From: Salinarchaeum laminariae
GTDB lineage: Archaea > Halobacteriota > Halobacteria > Halobacteriales > Salinarchaeaceae
Reading direction: 5' to 3'
DNA: 64,000 nt
Assembly (NCBI RefSeq): GCF_023204835.1
Contig: NZ_CP096270.1
Location: 1,364,001-1,428,000, forward strand
Part shown: positions 1 to 7,914 of the stretch, piece after piece
How the letters are laid out: each line of letters starts with the position of its first letter
Numbering within the stretch: position 1 is the first letter of the stretch
Position numbers and translations under genes: made by a program
The notes under the pieces: model-generated
The model's database searches: none
What the model was told of the DNA's origin: nothing
Seen by the model: the letters and a program-made list of their open reading frames with translations, nothing else

Positions 1-1053
1 CGGAACCATTCCGCCGGGTGCGGCGTGCGCCCAAGCGATATAGGCGTCTCCGGAGGTCACGTGTGAAACGAGGTCCTGTGCGGACTCTCGCTTCGCGTCG
101 GAGCTGTTGAAGATCGGATGCCCGAGCACCTGTCCGTAGGTCGACTGCCGGGTGTTCTCCATGTAGGATGCGAAGCCGGTGTCCTGGGCCATCTCCTCGC
201 CGACGTTGTTCAGGATATGTCTGAGGATGTTCGTCGACCACAGGGTCATGTGGATCTCCTCGTTCTCGTAGAGCTGCCGGGTGTCGCTGAACGTGATCGC
301 GCCGGGCGTGTACTCGGAGAGGTCCTGCACGTACTGGAGCGTCTCGACGATCTCGGGTTGGTCGAAGACGACCTCACCGTCGGCGTTGACGACCAGCCCA
401 CCGTTGGCGCGGGCCATCTGCGTGAAGCACTGTCGTGCGTACGCGTCTTGCTGTGTGCCGAACCCGATCCCGTAGGTTCCGTTGTCTGGATCGTGGAACG
501 TTTCGGCGGCTTCGAGAATTGCGTCCCACGTGAGTGGGTCGTCGAGCCCGGCTTCGTCGAATGCGCTCTTTCGGTACCAGACGCCTTGTACCCAGGACGT
601 CGACGGAACGGCGTAGTAGCCGCCGTCGGGATCGCTCACGAAGTTGAGCGTCGCTTCCCGAAAGTCGTCCTCGCCGAGCTCTTCGACGACAGCCGTTGCA
701 CTTTCCGTCGAAACTGCGCCGTCGTTACCCAGGCGCTGGATGTCCTGCACTGCGAGCAGCGCCGTGTCGGGTAGTGAATCGGATGCGATCGCGCTTTGGA
801 TTTGTGTACCGATGTCGTTGTTGTCGACGAAATTCGTCTGTACGCTGACGTCGGATTCGTCTTCGAACGACGCTATCGTCGGTTCGATCGCGGAGCGGCG
901 GTCTTCGGAGTTGTGAATGCTCCAGTATTCGATGGAGTCGCCCCCACCGTCACCGCCACCACCGCCGATACACCCTGCAAGGCCGCCAGCGAGTGCGGCG
1001 GCACTTCCAAGTACTGTTCGTCGGGGAAGCTGTCTATTGTGGGACGTTCCCAT
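1..1053 (-). CDS. Sugar ABC transporter solute-binding lipoprotein (3' end outside window)
   Basis: Reads open from an ATG at 1053 to the window edge (351 codons seen, C-terminus missing). The N-terminus has a twin-arginine signal (LPRRTVLG), a short hydrophobic stretch and a lipobox LAGC, then a Gly/Asp linker, as in haloarchaeal Tat-exported lipoproteins anchored outside the membrane. The mature part begins YWSIHN and has the layout of family 1 extracellular solute-binding proteins (for example VPSTSWVQGVWYRKS and QMARANGGL), so it should capture an oligosaccharide for an ABC importer whose permeases would lie left of base 1. The start is supported by a TATA-like box about 26 bp upstream, giving a leaderless mRNA. 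Its substrate cannot be read from sequence, but the neighbouring sulfatase and glycosidase suggest a complex carbohydrate. Confidence 0.88.
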   Translation of the reverse strand, partial: MGTSHNRQLPRRTVLGSAAALAGGLAGCIGGGGGDGGGDSIEYWSIHNSEDRRSAIEPTIASFEDESDVSVQTNFVDNNDIGTQIQSAIASDSLPDTALLAVQDIQRLGNDGAVSTESATAVVEELGEDDFREATLNFVSDPDGGYYAVPSTSWVQGVWYRKSAFDEAGLDDPLTWDAILEAAETFHDPDNGTYGIGFGTQQDAYARQCFTQMARANGGLVVNADGEVVFDQPEIVETLQYVQDLSEYTPGAITFSDTRQLYENEEIHMTLWSTNILRHILNNVGEEMAQDTGFASYMENTRQSTYGQVLGHPIFNSSDAKRESAQDLVSHVTSGDAYIAWAHAAPGGMVP

Positions 1054-1078
1054 AGATAACCAATGTCTAACGGGGAAC

Positions 1079-1115
1079 CTTAAAGATTTGGGAGACAACT
1101 ATTCTGCGTAGTTGT
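1079..1115 (-). promoter_or_regulatory. Promoter and inverted repeat of the solute-binding protein gene
   Basis: On the minus strand, CTTTAAG (1079-1085) is a TATA-like box about 26 bp from the ATG at 1053. Directly upstream lies the dyad ACAACT-N9-AGTTGT (1095-1115), a likely activator or repressor site. Its ACAACTA half also occurs upstream of the GH43-like gene, which suggests shared control of the two transcripts. Confidence 0.55.
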
Positions 1116-1134
1116 TCGTATGTTGCTCGAGTCC

Positions 1135-2670
1135 TCAATCCGGTCCTGGGGGAGTAGAGAGCCCGAAGCGGCCGAATTCTGGGGTTGGTGCGGAGAGGTC
1201 TTGCATGCGTGAAACAAGCAACTCGCGCATTCTCTCTGCGTGTTCGGACCCAGTCGACAGCAGATCCCGTTTCTGTGCAGGATCTGCATCAGTGTCGAAC
1301 AGCATCGTGTCGGGTTGGCGCGAAACGCTCGGGGCTTCGTACCGCCACACCGGTCGGTCTGTGTACGGAAGGGTGTCGGGAACCGGATCCATAGGTGGGT
1401 CTGGCGGCTGAAACACGGCACGCGGATTCATCTGGAACGTGGATCTGACGACCGCCGATTTCCCCTCGTCGCACTGCCGATGGTACGTGAACTGTCCGTC
1501 GGTGACGTTCACGTCTGATCCCCAAATCCCGTACACTGCCGCGTCTCGGATCGAGTTGGATTCTCCGTCCAGCAGCGACAGCAGTGACCGACCGTGTGGC
1601 CCGTCTGTCTTTGCGTCCATCACTGATGCGAGCGTCGGGTGCAGATCCACTGCGCTCGTGAGTGCGCCGACGCGCTCTACGGTATCGCTGTAGGTTGGAT
1701 GCCAGACCAGGAGTGGAGTGTGCGCCAGTGTGTCGTAAAGCGGCCCATCGGCTTTCCCAAGCCACCCGTGGTCGCCCAGCGAGAATCCGTGGTCGGCGGT
1801 GACGACCACCACAGTATCCGACCAGGCATCCAGCGAGTCGAGCGTGTCACAGAGTCGGCCGAACCACTCGTCGACCATCGTGACTTTTCCCGCGAACTGT
1901 GCTTTGACGAACGCCAACTGGCGGTCGTCGATGGCTGCCTGGCCGGCATCGGTTCGTCCCCAGTGGGGCCACACTGGCATCTCGGGATCACGGGGATCAT
2001 CCTCGGTGTACCTCGACGCGTACGGCTCCGGGCAGTGAAACGGCTCGTGTACGTCGAAGCTATCGACGAAGCAAAACCAGTCGTCCCACGACTGGTTGTC
2101 CTCGATCCACCGTGCGGTCCTCGAGAACACCTTCGGCGCGAAGAAGTCGGATTCGGTCTCCGGATCGAAATCGGCAACGTTCCGGGCGTACTGGGCCCGG
2201 TGCATGTAGGATAGCTCCTCGGGATCGCTGGCGTGGATCTGTGATGCGAACGACTCGTCGATATTTGGCGGCGCCGTCCGCCAGGCGTCGTGTTCGTGCC
2301 CTCGAACGAACTCGAACCCGTTGAAATCGTCGTAGTAACCAGATGCGCCGTGCTGGAAGTAGTGGTAGTGGTCGGTCACTAGACCCGCCACGGTTCCGTT
2401 CGATCGAGCGATGCGTGGAAGGGTGTCGTCGAACGGCTCGATCGGACCCCACCCACGCCAGGGAAACTCGCGGGTGCCAGTGAGCCACTCGCGGCGGGCC
2501 GGCATACAGAACAGGCTCCCTGCGTAGTGCGTGTCGAACACCGTGGCCCTCTCGGCGAACCGATCCAGGTTCGGCGTCTCGACGGCATAGTCGTAGCCAA
2601 AGGGACGATCACGGTACGTGGTGAAAAAATCTCGACGGAGGCTGTCGATGGAGACGAACAAGACGTTCAC
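1135..2670 (-). CDS. Sulfatase (arylsulfatase/alkaline phosphatase superfamily)
   Basis: A 511-residue protein beginning MNVLFVSIDSLRRD, the metal-binding start typical of sulfatases. C55 lies in CMPARREWLTG, matching the C-x-P-x-R-x4-TG signature in which Cys is converted to formylglycine; later metal-site motifs include VVTADHGFSLGDHG. No signal peptide is visible, so it probably acts in the cytoplasm on an imported sulfated sugar. The GTG start overlaps the stop of the upstream DUF1450-like gene (GTGA), so the two are translationally coupled in an operon with the GH43-like gene. A phosphonate or phosphate ester hydrolase of the same superfamily is possible, but the Cys signature favours a sulfatase. 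Confidence 0.85.
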   Translation of the reverse strand: MNVLFVSIDSLRRDFFTTYRDRPFGYDYAVETPNLDRFAERATVFDTHYAGSLFCMPARREWLTGTREFPWRGWGPIEPFDDTLPRIARSNGTVAGLVTDHYHYFQHGASGYYDDFNGFEFVRGHEHDAWRTAPPNIDESFASQIHASDPEELSYMHRAQYARNVADFDPETESDFFAPKVFSRTARWIEDNQSWDDWFCFVDSFDVHEPFHCPEPYASRYTEDDPRDPEMPVWPHWGRTDAGQAAIDDRQLAFVKAQFAGKVTMVDEWFGRLCDTLDSLDAWSDTVVVVTADHGFSLGDHGWLGKADGPLYDTLAHTPLLVWHPTYSDTVERVGALTSAVDLHPTLASVMDAKTDGPHGRSLLSLLDGESNSIRDAAVYGIWGSDVNVTDGQFTYHRQCDEGKSAVVRSTFQMNPRAVFQPPDPPMDPVPDTLPYTDRPVWRYEAPSVSRQPDTMLFDTDADPAQKRDLLSTGSEHAERMRELLVSRMQDLSAPTPEFGRFGLSTPPGPD

Positions 2671-2912
2671 TCCGGACCACCCGCAATTTGCGCATCGACG
2701 AACCGTTCACACCTCTCTCCATCGATCGGCTTCCCGTCCACGACCAGGAACGACGATCGGTAGCACCGTCCGCACCGATCGAGACACGCGACGCCACGTG
2801 TCGGCACGTCGGCTTCCTCGAGCGCTGCCCGACGCTCGGGGGAAACGTTCGCGAGACAGTACTCGACGTAGGGACGTTCTGACTTCGCTTCTGTAGACGC
2901 ATCCCCAGTCAC
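2667..2912 (-). CDS. DUF1450-like small cysteine protein
   Basis: An 81-residue protein from the GTG at 2912, which overlaps the stop of the GH43-like gene (GTGA). It resembles the DUF1450/YuzB family in layout: YCLANVSPE near the N-terminus, then CLDRCGRC and a Val-Asp-Gly turn. Three cysteines in C-x3-C-x2-C plus the earlier Cys suggest a thioredoxin-like ferredoxin fold or metal site. Function is unknown. Its position between a glycosidase-like gene and a sulfatase, with both junctions overlapping, suggests co-expression for sulfated-sugar breakdown, possibly in redox or metal handling. Longer upstream starts are possible but would run deep into the preceding gene. Confidence 0.6.
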   Translation of the reverse strand: MTGDASTEAKSERPYVEYCLANVSPERRAALEEADVPTRGVACLDRCGRCYRSSFLVVDGKPIDGERCERFVDAQIAGGPE

Positions 2913-3850
2913 GATCGGAACTGTGCCTCCGTGAGTCGCTGGTGGTAGAGTGCGAACGAGCCGTCTTCGCGCGCCATCTCGAAGAAGACGTCCCACCCGT
3001 CGTCGGTCAGTAGTACGTCCATGTACCGACAGGTCGCGAAGCTCTGGGGCGCGAGCCGGTGATCCGCCGTCGGAGCCGAGACGATTGGACCCTGCGGACT
3101 GGTGTCCTCAAACGTTCGCAGATCTGTCGAGATGGCGAGCCCGGTTCGGAGGTTCCACGTACTACCATAATCCGTTCGCCCAGATCCATCGTAGAACACG
3201 TACCAGATGGGTGCATCTGGTGCGGGAACGACGCAGGACACCCGAGTGCGTTCGTCGTGCCAGAACTGGCTGTGGACGATGGGGTCGTCCCGACGCGTCC
3301 ACGTCTCGCCATCGATGCTCGTCGCGAGGTGCGCTCTCGTGCTATCCCCGTCGCTGCCAGCGTAGAACATGTAGTACTTCCCGCCAGTCGTGATGACGTA
3401 GGGATCCTTGACGGTCGATCGGTCCGTGTGGCCGCTCGCGGGGCGAACTACGTCGTGGGCGGTTGTTGGATCGAAAGCAGCCGGATCCTCGGCGTCGGCG
3501 AGCTTCTCGATGTGCCAGCAGTTCCGGTGTGCATCCACCGGAAGATAGAGCTTGAGGTTCCCCGAGTCCGGATCGGTCGTCAACGCGGGGCGCTCGATGC
3601 TCGTGACGCCTAACTCTGTGGCGGTGATGCGGATGCGCTCGGTGTACGCATCCAGGGCTTCTCGTTCGTAGATCGCGATCGCGTGACCTCGGTCGTCGGG
3701 GTTCCGCTCGCGGACTGCGAGATAGGTCGTGTCATCGTGCCGGTGTACACACGGTGCACCGATCCAGTTTCCCTCACCCTGTTCTGGGGGCTCCATGATC
3801 ATCGAGGCGGCTGCAGTGTCCAGCGGCGGTGGCGGTGCGTAGTTCGCCAT
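2909..3850 (-). CDS. GH43/GH32-like five-bladed beta-propeller glycosidase
   Basis: A 313-residue protein from ATG 3850 (MANYAPPPP). It contains repeated blade motifs of GH43/GH32/GH68 propellers: APCVHRHDDTTYLAVRER near the start, VKDPYVITTGGKYYMFYAG in the middle and WYVFYDGSGR later. The motif VKDP-x-x carries an Asp of the kind that stabilises the transition state in this clan, and no export signal is seen. It is the first gene of an operon with the DUF1450-like and sulfatase genes and probably removes a terminal sugar from an imported oligosaccharide. A start 60 bp upstream is open, but a TATA box 26 bp from 3850 makes the leaderless start more likely. Catalytic activity is not proven; non-hydrolytic propellers look alike. 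Confidence 0.7.
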   Translation of the reverse strand: MANYAPPPPLDTAAASMIMEPPEQGEGNWIGAPCVHRHDDTTYLAVRERNPDDRGHAIAIYEREALDAYTERIRITATELGVTSIERPALTTDPDSGNLKLYLPVDAHRNCWHIEKLADAEDPAAFDPTTAHDVVRPASGHTDRSTVKDPYVITTGGKYYMFYAGSDGDSTRAHLATSIDGETWTRRDDPIVHSQFWHDERTRVSCVVPAPDAPIWYVFYDGSGRTDYGSTWNLRTGLAISTDLRTFEDTSPQGPIVSAPTADHRLAPQSFATCRYMDVLLTDDGWDVFFEMAREDGSFALYHQRLTEAQFRS

Positions 3851-3870
3851 GGGCCACGATGCGGTGCCAA

Positions 3871-3911
3871 CTAGATATAGGTTTTGCACAACCATTTTTA
3901 GTTGTTGCAAA
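3871..3911 (-). promoter_or_regulatory. Promoter and operator-like dyad of the GH43-sulfatase operon
   Basis: On the minus strand, CCTATATCTAG (3871-3881) is a TATA box centred about 26 bp from ATG 3850. Immediately upstream is an imperfect inverted repeat, TTTTGCACAAC (3882-3892) and GTTGTTGCAAA (3901-3911), with an 8-nt spacer. The position relative to the TATA box matches the dyad of the solute-binding protein gene. Confidence 0.55.
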
Positions 3912-4270
3912 CTAATTCACTCGTGGAGCGGGACGGCCCGCTTCTCTCCCCCACTTGAGTTGGCTTGTATCGCTCCCAAACCGTCGTCATAGGCGGTTTG
4001 GGAAGCGGTGCTCGGAGGTCCGTAGCGGTTCGGGGTGGGTGATTGGGGTCGGGTTTCGGCATCTGTCAGGGTGCCCCATGCCCTAACCACCAGACGTGAT
4101 TGGATCACATGCCAACGGCTGTTGGAAAATAATACCACTACTATCGGTGGGGGTATACAAAGGATTATATGCGAGGTCTCACTCGATTGGGGTAGGAATG
4201 GGTCGGGCACTGCATCGCAACCCCCGGTTCGCCGCGACCGGAACCGAGATCATCGACGGACAGGATTCCC
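3912..4270. promoter_or_regulatory. Divergent intergenic region with hairpin, palindrome and promoter
   Basis: No convincing gene. A hairpin lies at 3972-4006 (GCTCCCAAACCG and CGGTTTGGGAAGC, 9 perfect pairs plus 3 beyond a mismatch). A palindrome CCAAC-GGCT-GTTGG lies at 4112-4125. A TATA-like GATTATATG at 4163-4171 would start the debranching-enzyme transcript with a leader of about 75 nt, long for a haloarchaeon. A 97-codon minus-strand frame here shows no recognisable family. Confidence 0.45.
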
Positions 4271-6247
4271 ATGACGGCTGACGTTTCACTCGTCGACGGG
4301 TACTCGCTTCTCTACACGACGAGCGCCGGTGTCGAACCGGCCCAGGGCGGACTATACCGTCGCGATACCCGATTCCTGACCGGACTCGACGTCACTGTCG
4401 ACGACGGTTCGTTTAGTGCCATCGGGTCGGAACTCATCGCACCGAACCACCAGCTCGTTCGGTACGCGGACGGTTTCTCGACCGTCAACGAAATTTCCGA
4501 ATCCGGCGAGGACAAGCGCACCTCAGTGATCCTCGAATGTGACCGGCACGTGGCCCGCGAAGGCATCCTCACCGACGAGATCACGATTACCAACCACTCG
4601 AGTACGCCGGTCACCAACGGGGTTCGCCTAGACTTCGACGCCGACTTCGCCGATCTGTTCGAAATTCGGGGCGTCAACGGTGGAATCGACCGCACCATCG
4701 AATCCGCTGTCGACGGAGCTTCAGTCACCTACGAGTACGGCTACGATGCCGCCGACGGAACGTCAGTTCGTTACCGAACTACGATCACCTTCGACCCGGT
4801 TCCGGACGAGATCGCCGTCGGCCACGCCGACTTCGAGTTCGACCTCGACGGACAGGACGCCGCCACCGTCACCGCCACCGTAACGACTGCAATCGAGGAC
4901 CGCTCTCAATCACGGTCGACCACGTCTTCACTTCCGGACGTTCCGGTCATCGAGAGTGACGTAGCAGAGTACGCCAAGACTTTCGAACAGGCTGCCGCCG
5001 ACATCGAGGCACTCTCGGCCGATTCCCCGCACGGTCCAGTTCTGCTCGCTGGCGCACCCTGGTTCGCCACCGTCTTCGGGCGGGATTCCCTCCTGTCGGC
5101 CTACCAGGTCCTACCCGTGGCCCCCGATCTCGCGGAGGGTGTGCTGTCCTATCTCGCCGGTCATCAGTCGACGGCCCACGACCCCGAACGACGTGCCGAG
5201 CCTGGAAAGATGTTCCACGAGATTAGACACGGCGAGTTCGCTAGACGAGGCGAAATCGACTACGACCCATTCTATGGAACGATCGACGCGACGGCGCTCT
5301 GGATCGTCTTGCTGGACGAAACGGTCCGGTGGACCGGCAACGAGACACTCGTCGAAGAGCTCGCAACGCCGCTCGACGCCGCCATCGAGTGGGTGATCGA
5401 TGCAATGGACGCCGACGTCGACGATCCGTTCGTCTACTACGACGCAACGGAGGACGACCCGCTAACCCACACCGCGTGGAAGGACTCCGACATGAGCGTC
5501 CAGTTCGCAGATGGAACGGAAGCCACTCCGCCACTCGCCAGCGCCGAAGTCCAGGGGTACGTTTACGACGCACTCCAGCGGGGCGCCCGCATGCTCCGGA
5601 CTGTCCGAGACGACCCCGATAGGGCCGACACCCTCGAGAACCGAGCGGCCACACTCCACGACCGGTTCAACGAGACGTTCTGGCTTCCCGAACGGTCCTA
5701 CTACGCGGCGGCGGTGACCGGCGACGGCCAGCGAGTCGACGCGTACACGTCCAACGTCGGGCAGTGTCTCTGGTCGGGCATCGTCGACCCCGACCGGGCC
5801 GACGCAGTCGTCGACCGGCTCTTCTCCGAGGAGCTGTATTCGGGGTGGGGCGTCCGGTCGATGTCGACCGCCGACGCCGGGTACAGTCCCGTCTCCTACC
5901 ACATCGGCAGCGTCTGGCCACACGATAACTCTCTCATTGCGCTCGGTCTCGCACAGTATGGATACGCCGACCGCGTAGAACAGCTATCGAAAGACGTGCT
6001 CGACGCCGCGAGCAATTTTACCGATAATCGCATGCCCGAGGTATTCTGCGGCTTTTCCGACCAGACGAGTCCCGTACGGTATCCCGCGTCGTGTGAACCG
6101 CAGGCGTGGGGGGCGGGAACTCCCTACGCACTGGTCCGGGCGCTGATTGGTGTCGTCCCGTCTGAATCGGACGTTCCTCCGGTTCTCAGCGACGAGTTCG
6201 GCCTCACGTCGGCGACCCTCAGGCGGTTCGAGGCTCGAGGGCGGTGA
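4271..6247 (+). CDS. Glycogen-debranching-type amylo-alpha-1,6-glucosidase
   Basis: A 658-residue protein with the two-domain layout of GDE_N_bis plus (alpha/alpha)6-barrel enzymes. Residues ~1-220 form the N-terminal beta-sandwich (DGYSLLYTTSAG, GLYRRDTRFL). Residues ~250-640 form the catalytic barrel, with APWFATVFGRDSLL, EPGKMFHEIRHGE and DYDPFYGTIDAT, then a YHIGSVWPHDNSL block near the C-terminus. It probably trims alpha-1,6 or related linkages in oligosaccharides in the cytoplasm; linkage specificity in this family varies. It is divergent from the GH43-sulfatase operon, so the two are likely parts of one sugar-use locus. Start: first ATG of the frame, preceded by a TATA box about 100 bp upstream. 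Confidence 0.82.
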   Translation: MTADVSLVDGYSLLYTTSAGVEPAQGGLYRRDTRFLTGLDVTVDDGSFSAIGSELIAPNHQLVRYADGFSTVNEISESGEDKRTSVILECDRHVAREGILTDEITITNHSSTPVTNGVRLDFDADFADLFEIRGVNGGIDRTIESAVDGASVTYEYGYDAADGTSVRYRTTITFDPVPDEIAVGHADFEFDLDGQDAATVTATVTTAIEDRSQSRSTTSSLPDVPVIESDVAEYAKTFEQAAADIEALSADSPHGPVLLAGAPWFATVFGRDSLLSAYQVLPVAPDLAEGVLSYLAGHQSTAHDPERRAEPGKMFHEIRHGEFARRGEIDYDPFYGTIDATALWIVLLDETVRWTGNETLVEELATPLDAAIEWVIDAMDADVDDPFVYYDATEDDPLTHTAWKDSDMSVQFADGTEATPPLASAEVQGYVYDALQRGARMLRTVRDDPDRADTLENRAATLHDRFNETFWLPERSYYAAAVTGDGQRVDAYTSNVGQCLWSGIVDPDRADAVVDRLFSEELYSGWGVRSMSTADAGYSPVSYHIGSVWPHDNSLIALGLAQYGYADRVEQLSKDVLDAASNFTDNRMPEVFCGFSDQTSPVRYPASCEPQAWGAGTPYALVRALIGVVPSESDVPPVLSDEFGLTSATLRRFEARGR

Positions 6248-6393
6248 TGTACGCGAACGACTTGCCAACATTTCCTCGGACCGATCAGGCTTTCCGCTGA
6301 CCACGTGGTGGTATGACGACGCGGAGTACTATTACGGTCTGATGGACGGTCGTACAGCTAAAGACACTCCTCGCAACTTGGTTCCTGCACCGC

Positions 6394-6606
6394 TCAGTCG
6401 TTCAGGTAGCCCAGATCCTGCAGCTGCTCGGCGATCTCGGCGAACTCGGCCTCCGTCAGCTCGCCGCGCTGCTCGTGTTGAATCACGATCGACCGAAGCA
6501 GAAATCGGACGAGGTCGCTCGTCGAGGAGAAGCTCGTCCCCTCGATGGTCTCCTCGACGCGGTCGGCGAGGTCCTGTGGGATCGAGACCGTCGTGTAGTC
6601 GGTCAT
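6394..6606 (-). CDS. Ribbon-helix-helix (CopG/ParD-like) DNA-binding protein
   Basis: 70 residues from ATG 6606. The N-terminal strand TDYTTVSIPQDLADRVEE followed by two helices (SFSSTSDLVRFLLRSIV) is a classic ribbon-helix-helix dimer that binds short palindromes; the C-terminal tail is acidic (LTEAEFAEIAEQLQ). No toxin gene is adjacent, so it may be a lone regulator or an orphan antitoxin. A small dyad CACAA-GTGCG-TTGTG lies upstream at 6629-6643, a possible site for autoregulation. Starting 15 codons earlier is possible, but the family normally begins close to the DNA-binding strand. Confidence 0.75.
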   Translation of the reverse strand: MTDYTTVSIPQDLADRVEETIEGTSFSSTSDLVRFLLRSIVIQHEQRGELTEAEFAEIAEQLQDLGYLND

Positions 6607-6747
6607 GTGCGTGTCTCTGGCGGTTGGACACAAGTGCGTTGTGCGTCGCACTGGTGGGCGGGGGCCCGGATGCGATTGCCACTTCGGTCGGCAGGGTCGT
6701 CGCTCCAGCCCCTCGAATCGCCGCTCGAGCTATTCGATTCGCGGCCC

Positions 6748-7674
6748 TCAGTCGTCTTCCTCGATTCGTCGCTCCAGCCGTTCGATTCGCCGCCGCTGGT
6801 CGCGGTGCAATGCGACGATCATGTCGGAGAGGAAGCCGATCATGAACAGCTGGATGCCGACGAGAATCCCCGCGGCGGCGACGATCGCGAGAACCTCGTG
6901 GGGAATGTCGTTGACGAACCAGTCGTAGCCGACGTAGCTCGCGATTCCGAGCCCGGCGAGGAGGGATAGTCCGCCGAGGCTCCCGAAGTAGAAGAGGGGG
7001 TTGTTCGTCTTCGCGAGCCGGTAGAGCGTGACGATGATCGTCCCGCCGTCCTTGATCGGGTGGAGGTTCGTCTCCGAGCCCGCAGGCCGGGTCTCGTAGG
7101 TGATCGGGACCTCCATGGAATCGATCCCGTGGCGCACGCACTCGACGCACATCTCGGTCTCGATACCGAACCCCTCGGCGGTGAGATTCATCCGGCCGAG
7201 CGAGTCCATCGTCATCGCCCGGTAGCCCGAGAGGATGTCGCGGTGGTCCCGCCGGTGGATCGCCCGGAACGACCAGTTGATGATGCGGTTCCCGACGCGG
7301 TTGAGCCGCGGCATCGCCCCCGAGCGGATGTCCGCAAAGCGGTTGCCGACGACGTGGTCGGCCTCGCCGTCGCGAAGCGGTTCGAGCAACGCGTCGGCGT
7401 CCTCGGGCAGGTACGTGCCATCGCCGTCGAGCACGAGGACGTACTCCGTTTCGACGCGCGCGAACCCCTGCATCATCGCCTGCCCTTTGCCGGAGCCGGT
7501 CTGCTCGACCACGTTTGCCCCCTCCTCTTCGGCGATTTCCTGCGTTCCGTCGGTCGACCCGCCGTCGATTACGAGGACTGTCTCGTATCCTCGCTCGACG
7601 AACCCTGCGACCACCTCGCCGATGGTGGCGGCCTCGTCGAGCGTCGGAATCAGCACCGTCACGTCCTCGTTCAT
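6748..7674 (-). CDS. aglJ: AglJ-type dolichyl-phosphate hexosyltransferase (GT2)
   Basis: A 308-residue protein from ATG 7674. The GT2 catalytic domain (residues 1-210) has VLIPTLDEAATIGEV, VIDGGSTDGT, the D-x-D motif VLDGDGTYLP and the acceptor region DILSGYRAM and GFGIETEMCVE. Two C-terminal membrane segments follow (around YFGSLGGLSLLAGL and AAAGILVGIQLFMIGF), then a charged tail. This is the layout of Haloferax AglJ, which charges dolichol phosphate with the first hexose of the S-layer N-glycan on the cytoplasmic face. The nucleotidyltransferase aglF lies 2.5 kb away, supporting a glycosylation role. A dolichol-phosphate mannose synthase of the same family is the main alternative. Confidence 0.8.
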   Translation of the reverse strand: MNEDVTVLIPTLDEAATIGEVVAGFVERGYETVLVIDGGSTDGTQEIAEEEGANVVEQTGSGKGQAMMQGFARVETEYVLVLDGDGTYLPEDADALLEPLRDGEADHVVGNRFADIRSGAMPRLNRVGNRIINWSFRAIHRRDHRDILSGYRAMTMDSLGRMNLTAEGFGIETEMCVECVRHGIDSMEVPITYETRPAGSETNLHPIKDGGTIIVTLYRLAKTNNPLFYFGSLGGLSLLAGLGIASYVGYDWFVNDIPHEVLAIVAAAGILVGIQLFMIGFLSDMIVALHRDQRRRIERLERRIEEDD

Positions 7675-7764
7675 TGCCCGGGATTGCACGGCGTGCCCGT
7701 AAATGGGTTACTACTGGTGGTCTCGTAGCAGCTCCTCGCCCCACTGTTAGCGGTCGCGACGCGG

Positions 7765-7835
7765 TCCACTGCCACCGACGGTTCCCAGCCCCACTGCCAC
7801 CAGCCGTTCCCAGTCCAACTGCCACCGCCCGTGAC
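7765..7835. repeat. Short imperfect tandem repeat
   Basis: Three copies of a unit of about 25 bp, the core being CCACTGCCACC followed by GACGGTTCCCAG or a variant, lie in the 240-bp divergent spacer between aglJ and hisD. The third copy is degenerate. They could be spaced regulator sites or simple slippage products. Confidence 0.55.
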
Positions 7836-7914
7836 GAAGTCCGAGGTGCACGACCCTGCACCGTCCTGTCGCGGAAGGGCAACGGGTTTGTGCGCCCCCG
7901 GCCAACTCGCTTTC

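Noticed and set aside
3917-4210. 97-codon minus-strand frame in the divergent sugar-locus spacer, considered as a transposase remnant
   Set aside because: No transposase motif could be recognised and no terminal repeats or target duplication were seen; it covers the hairpin and palindrome.
4163-4270. TrmB motif TACT-N7/8-GAGTA sought at the debranching-enzyme promoter
   Set aside because: Not found by eye, so no direct TrmB control is claimed.
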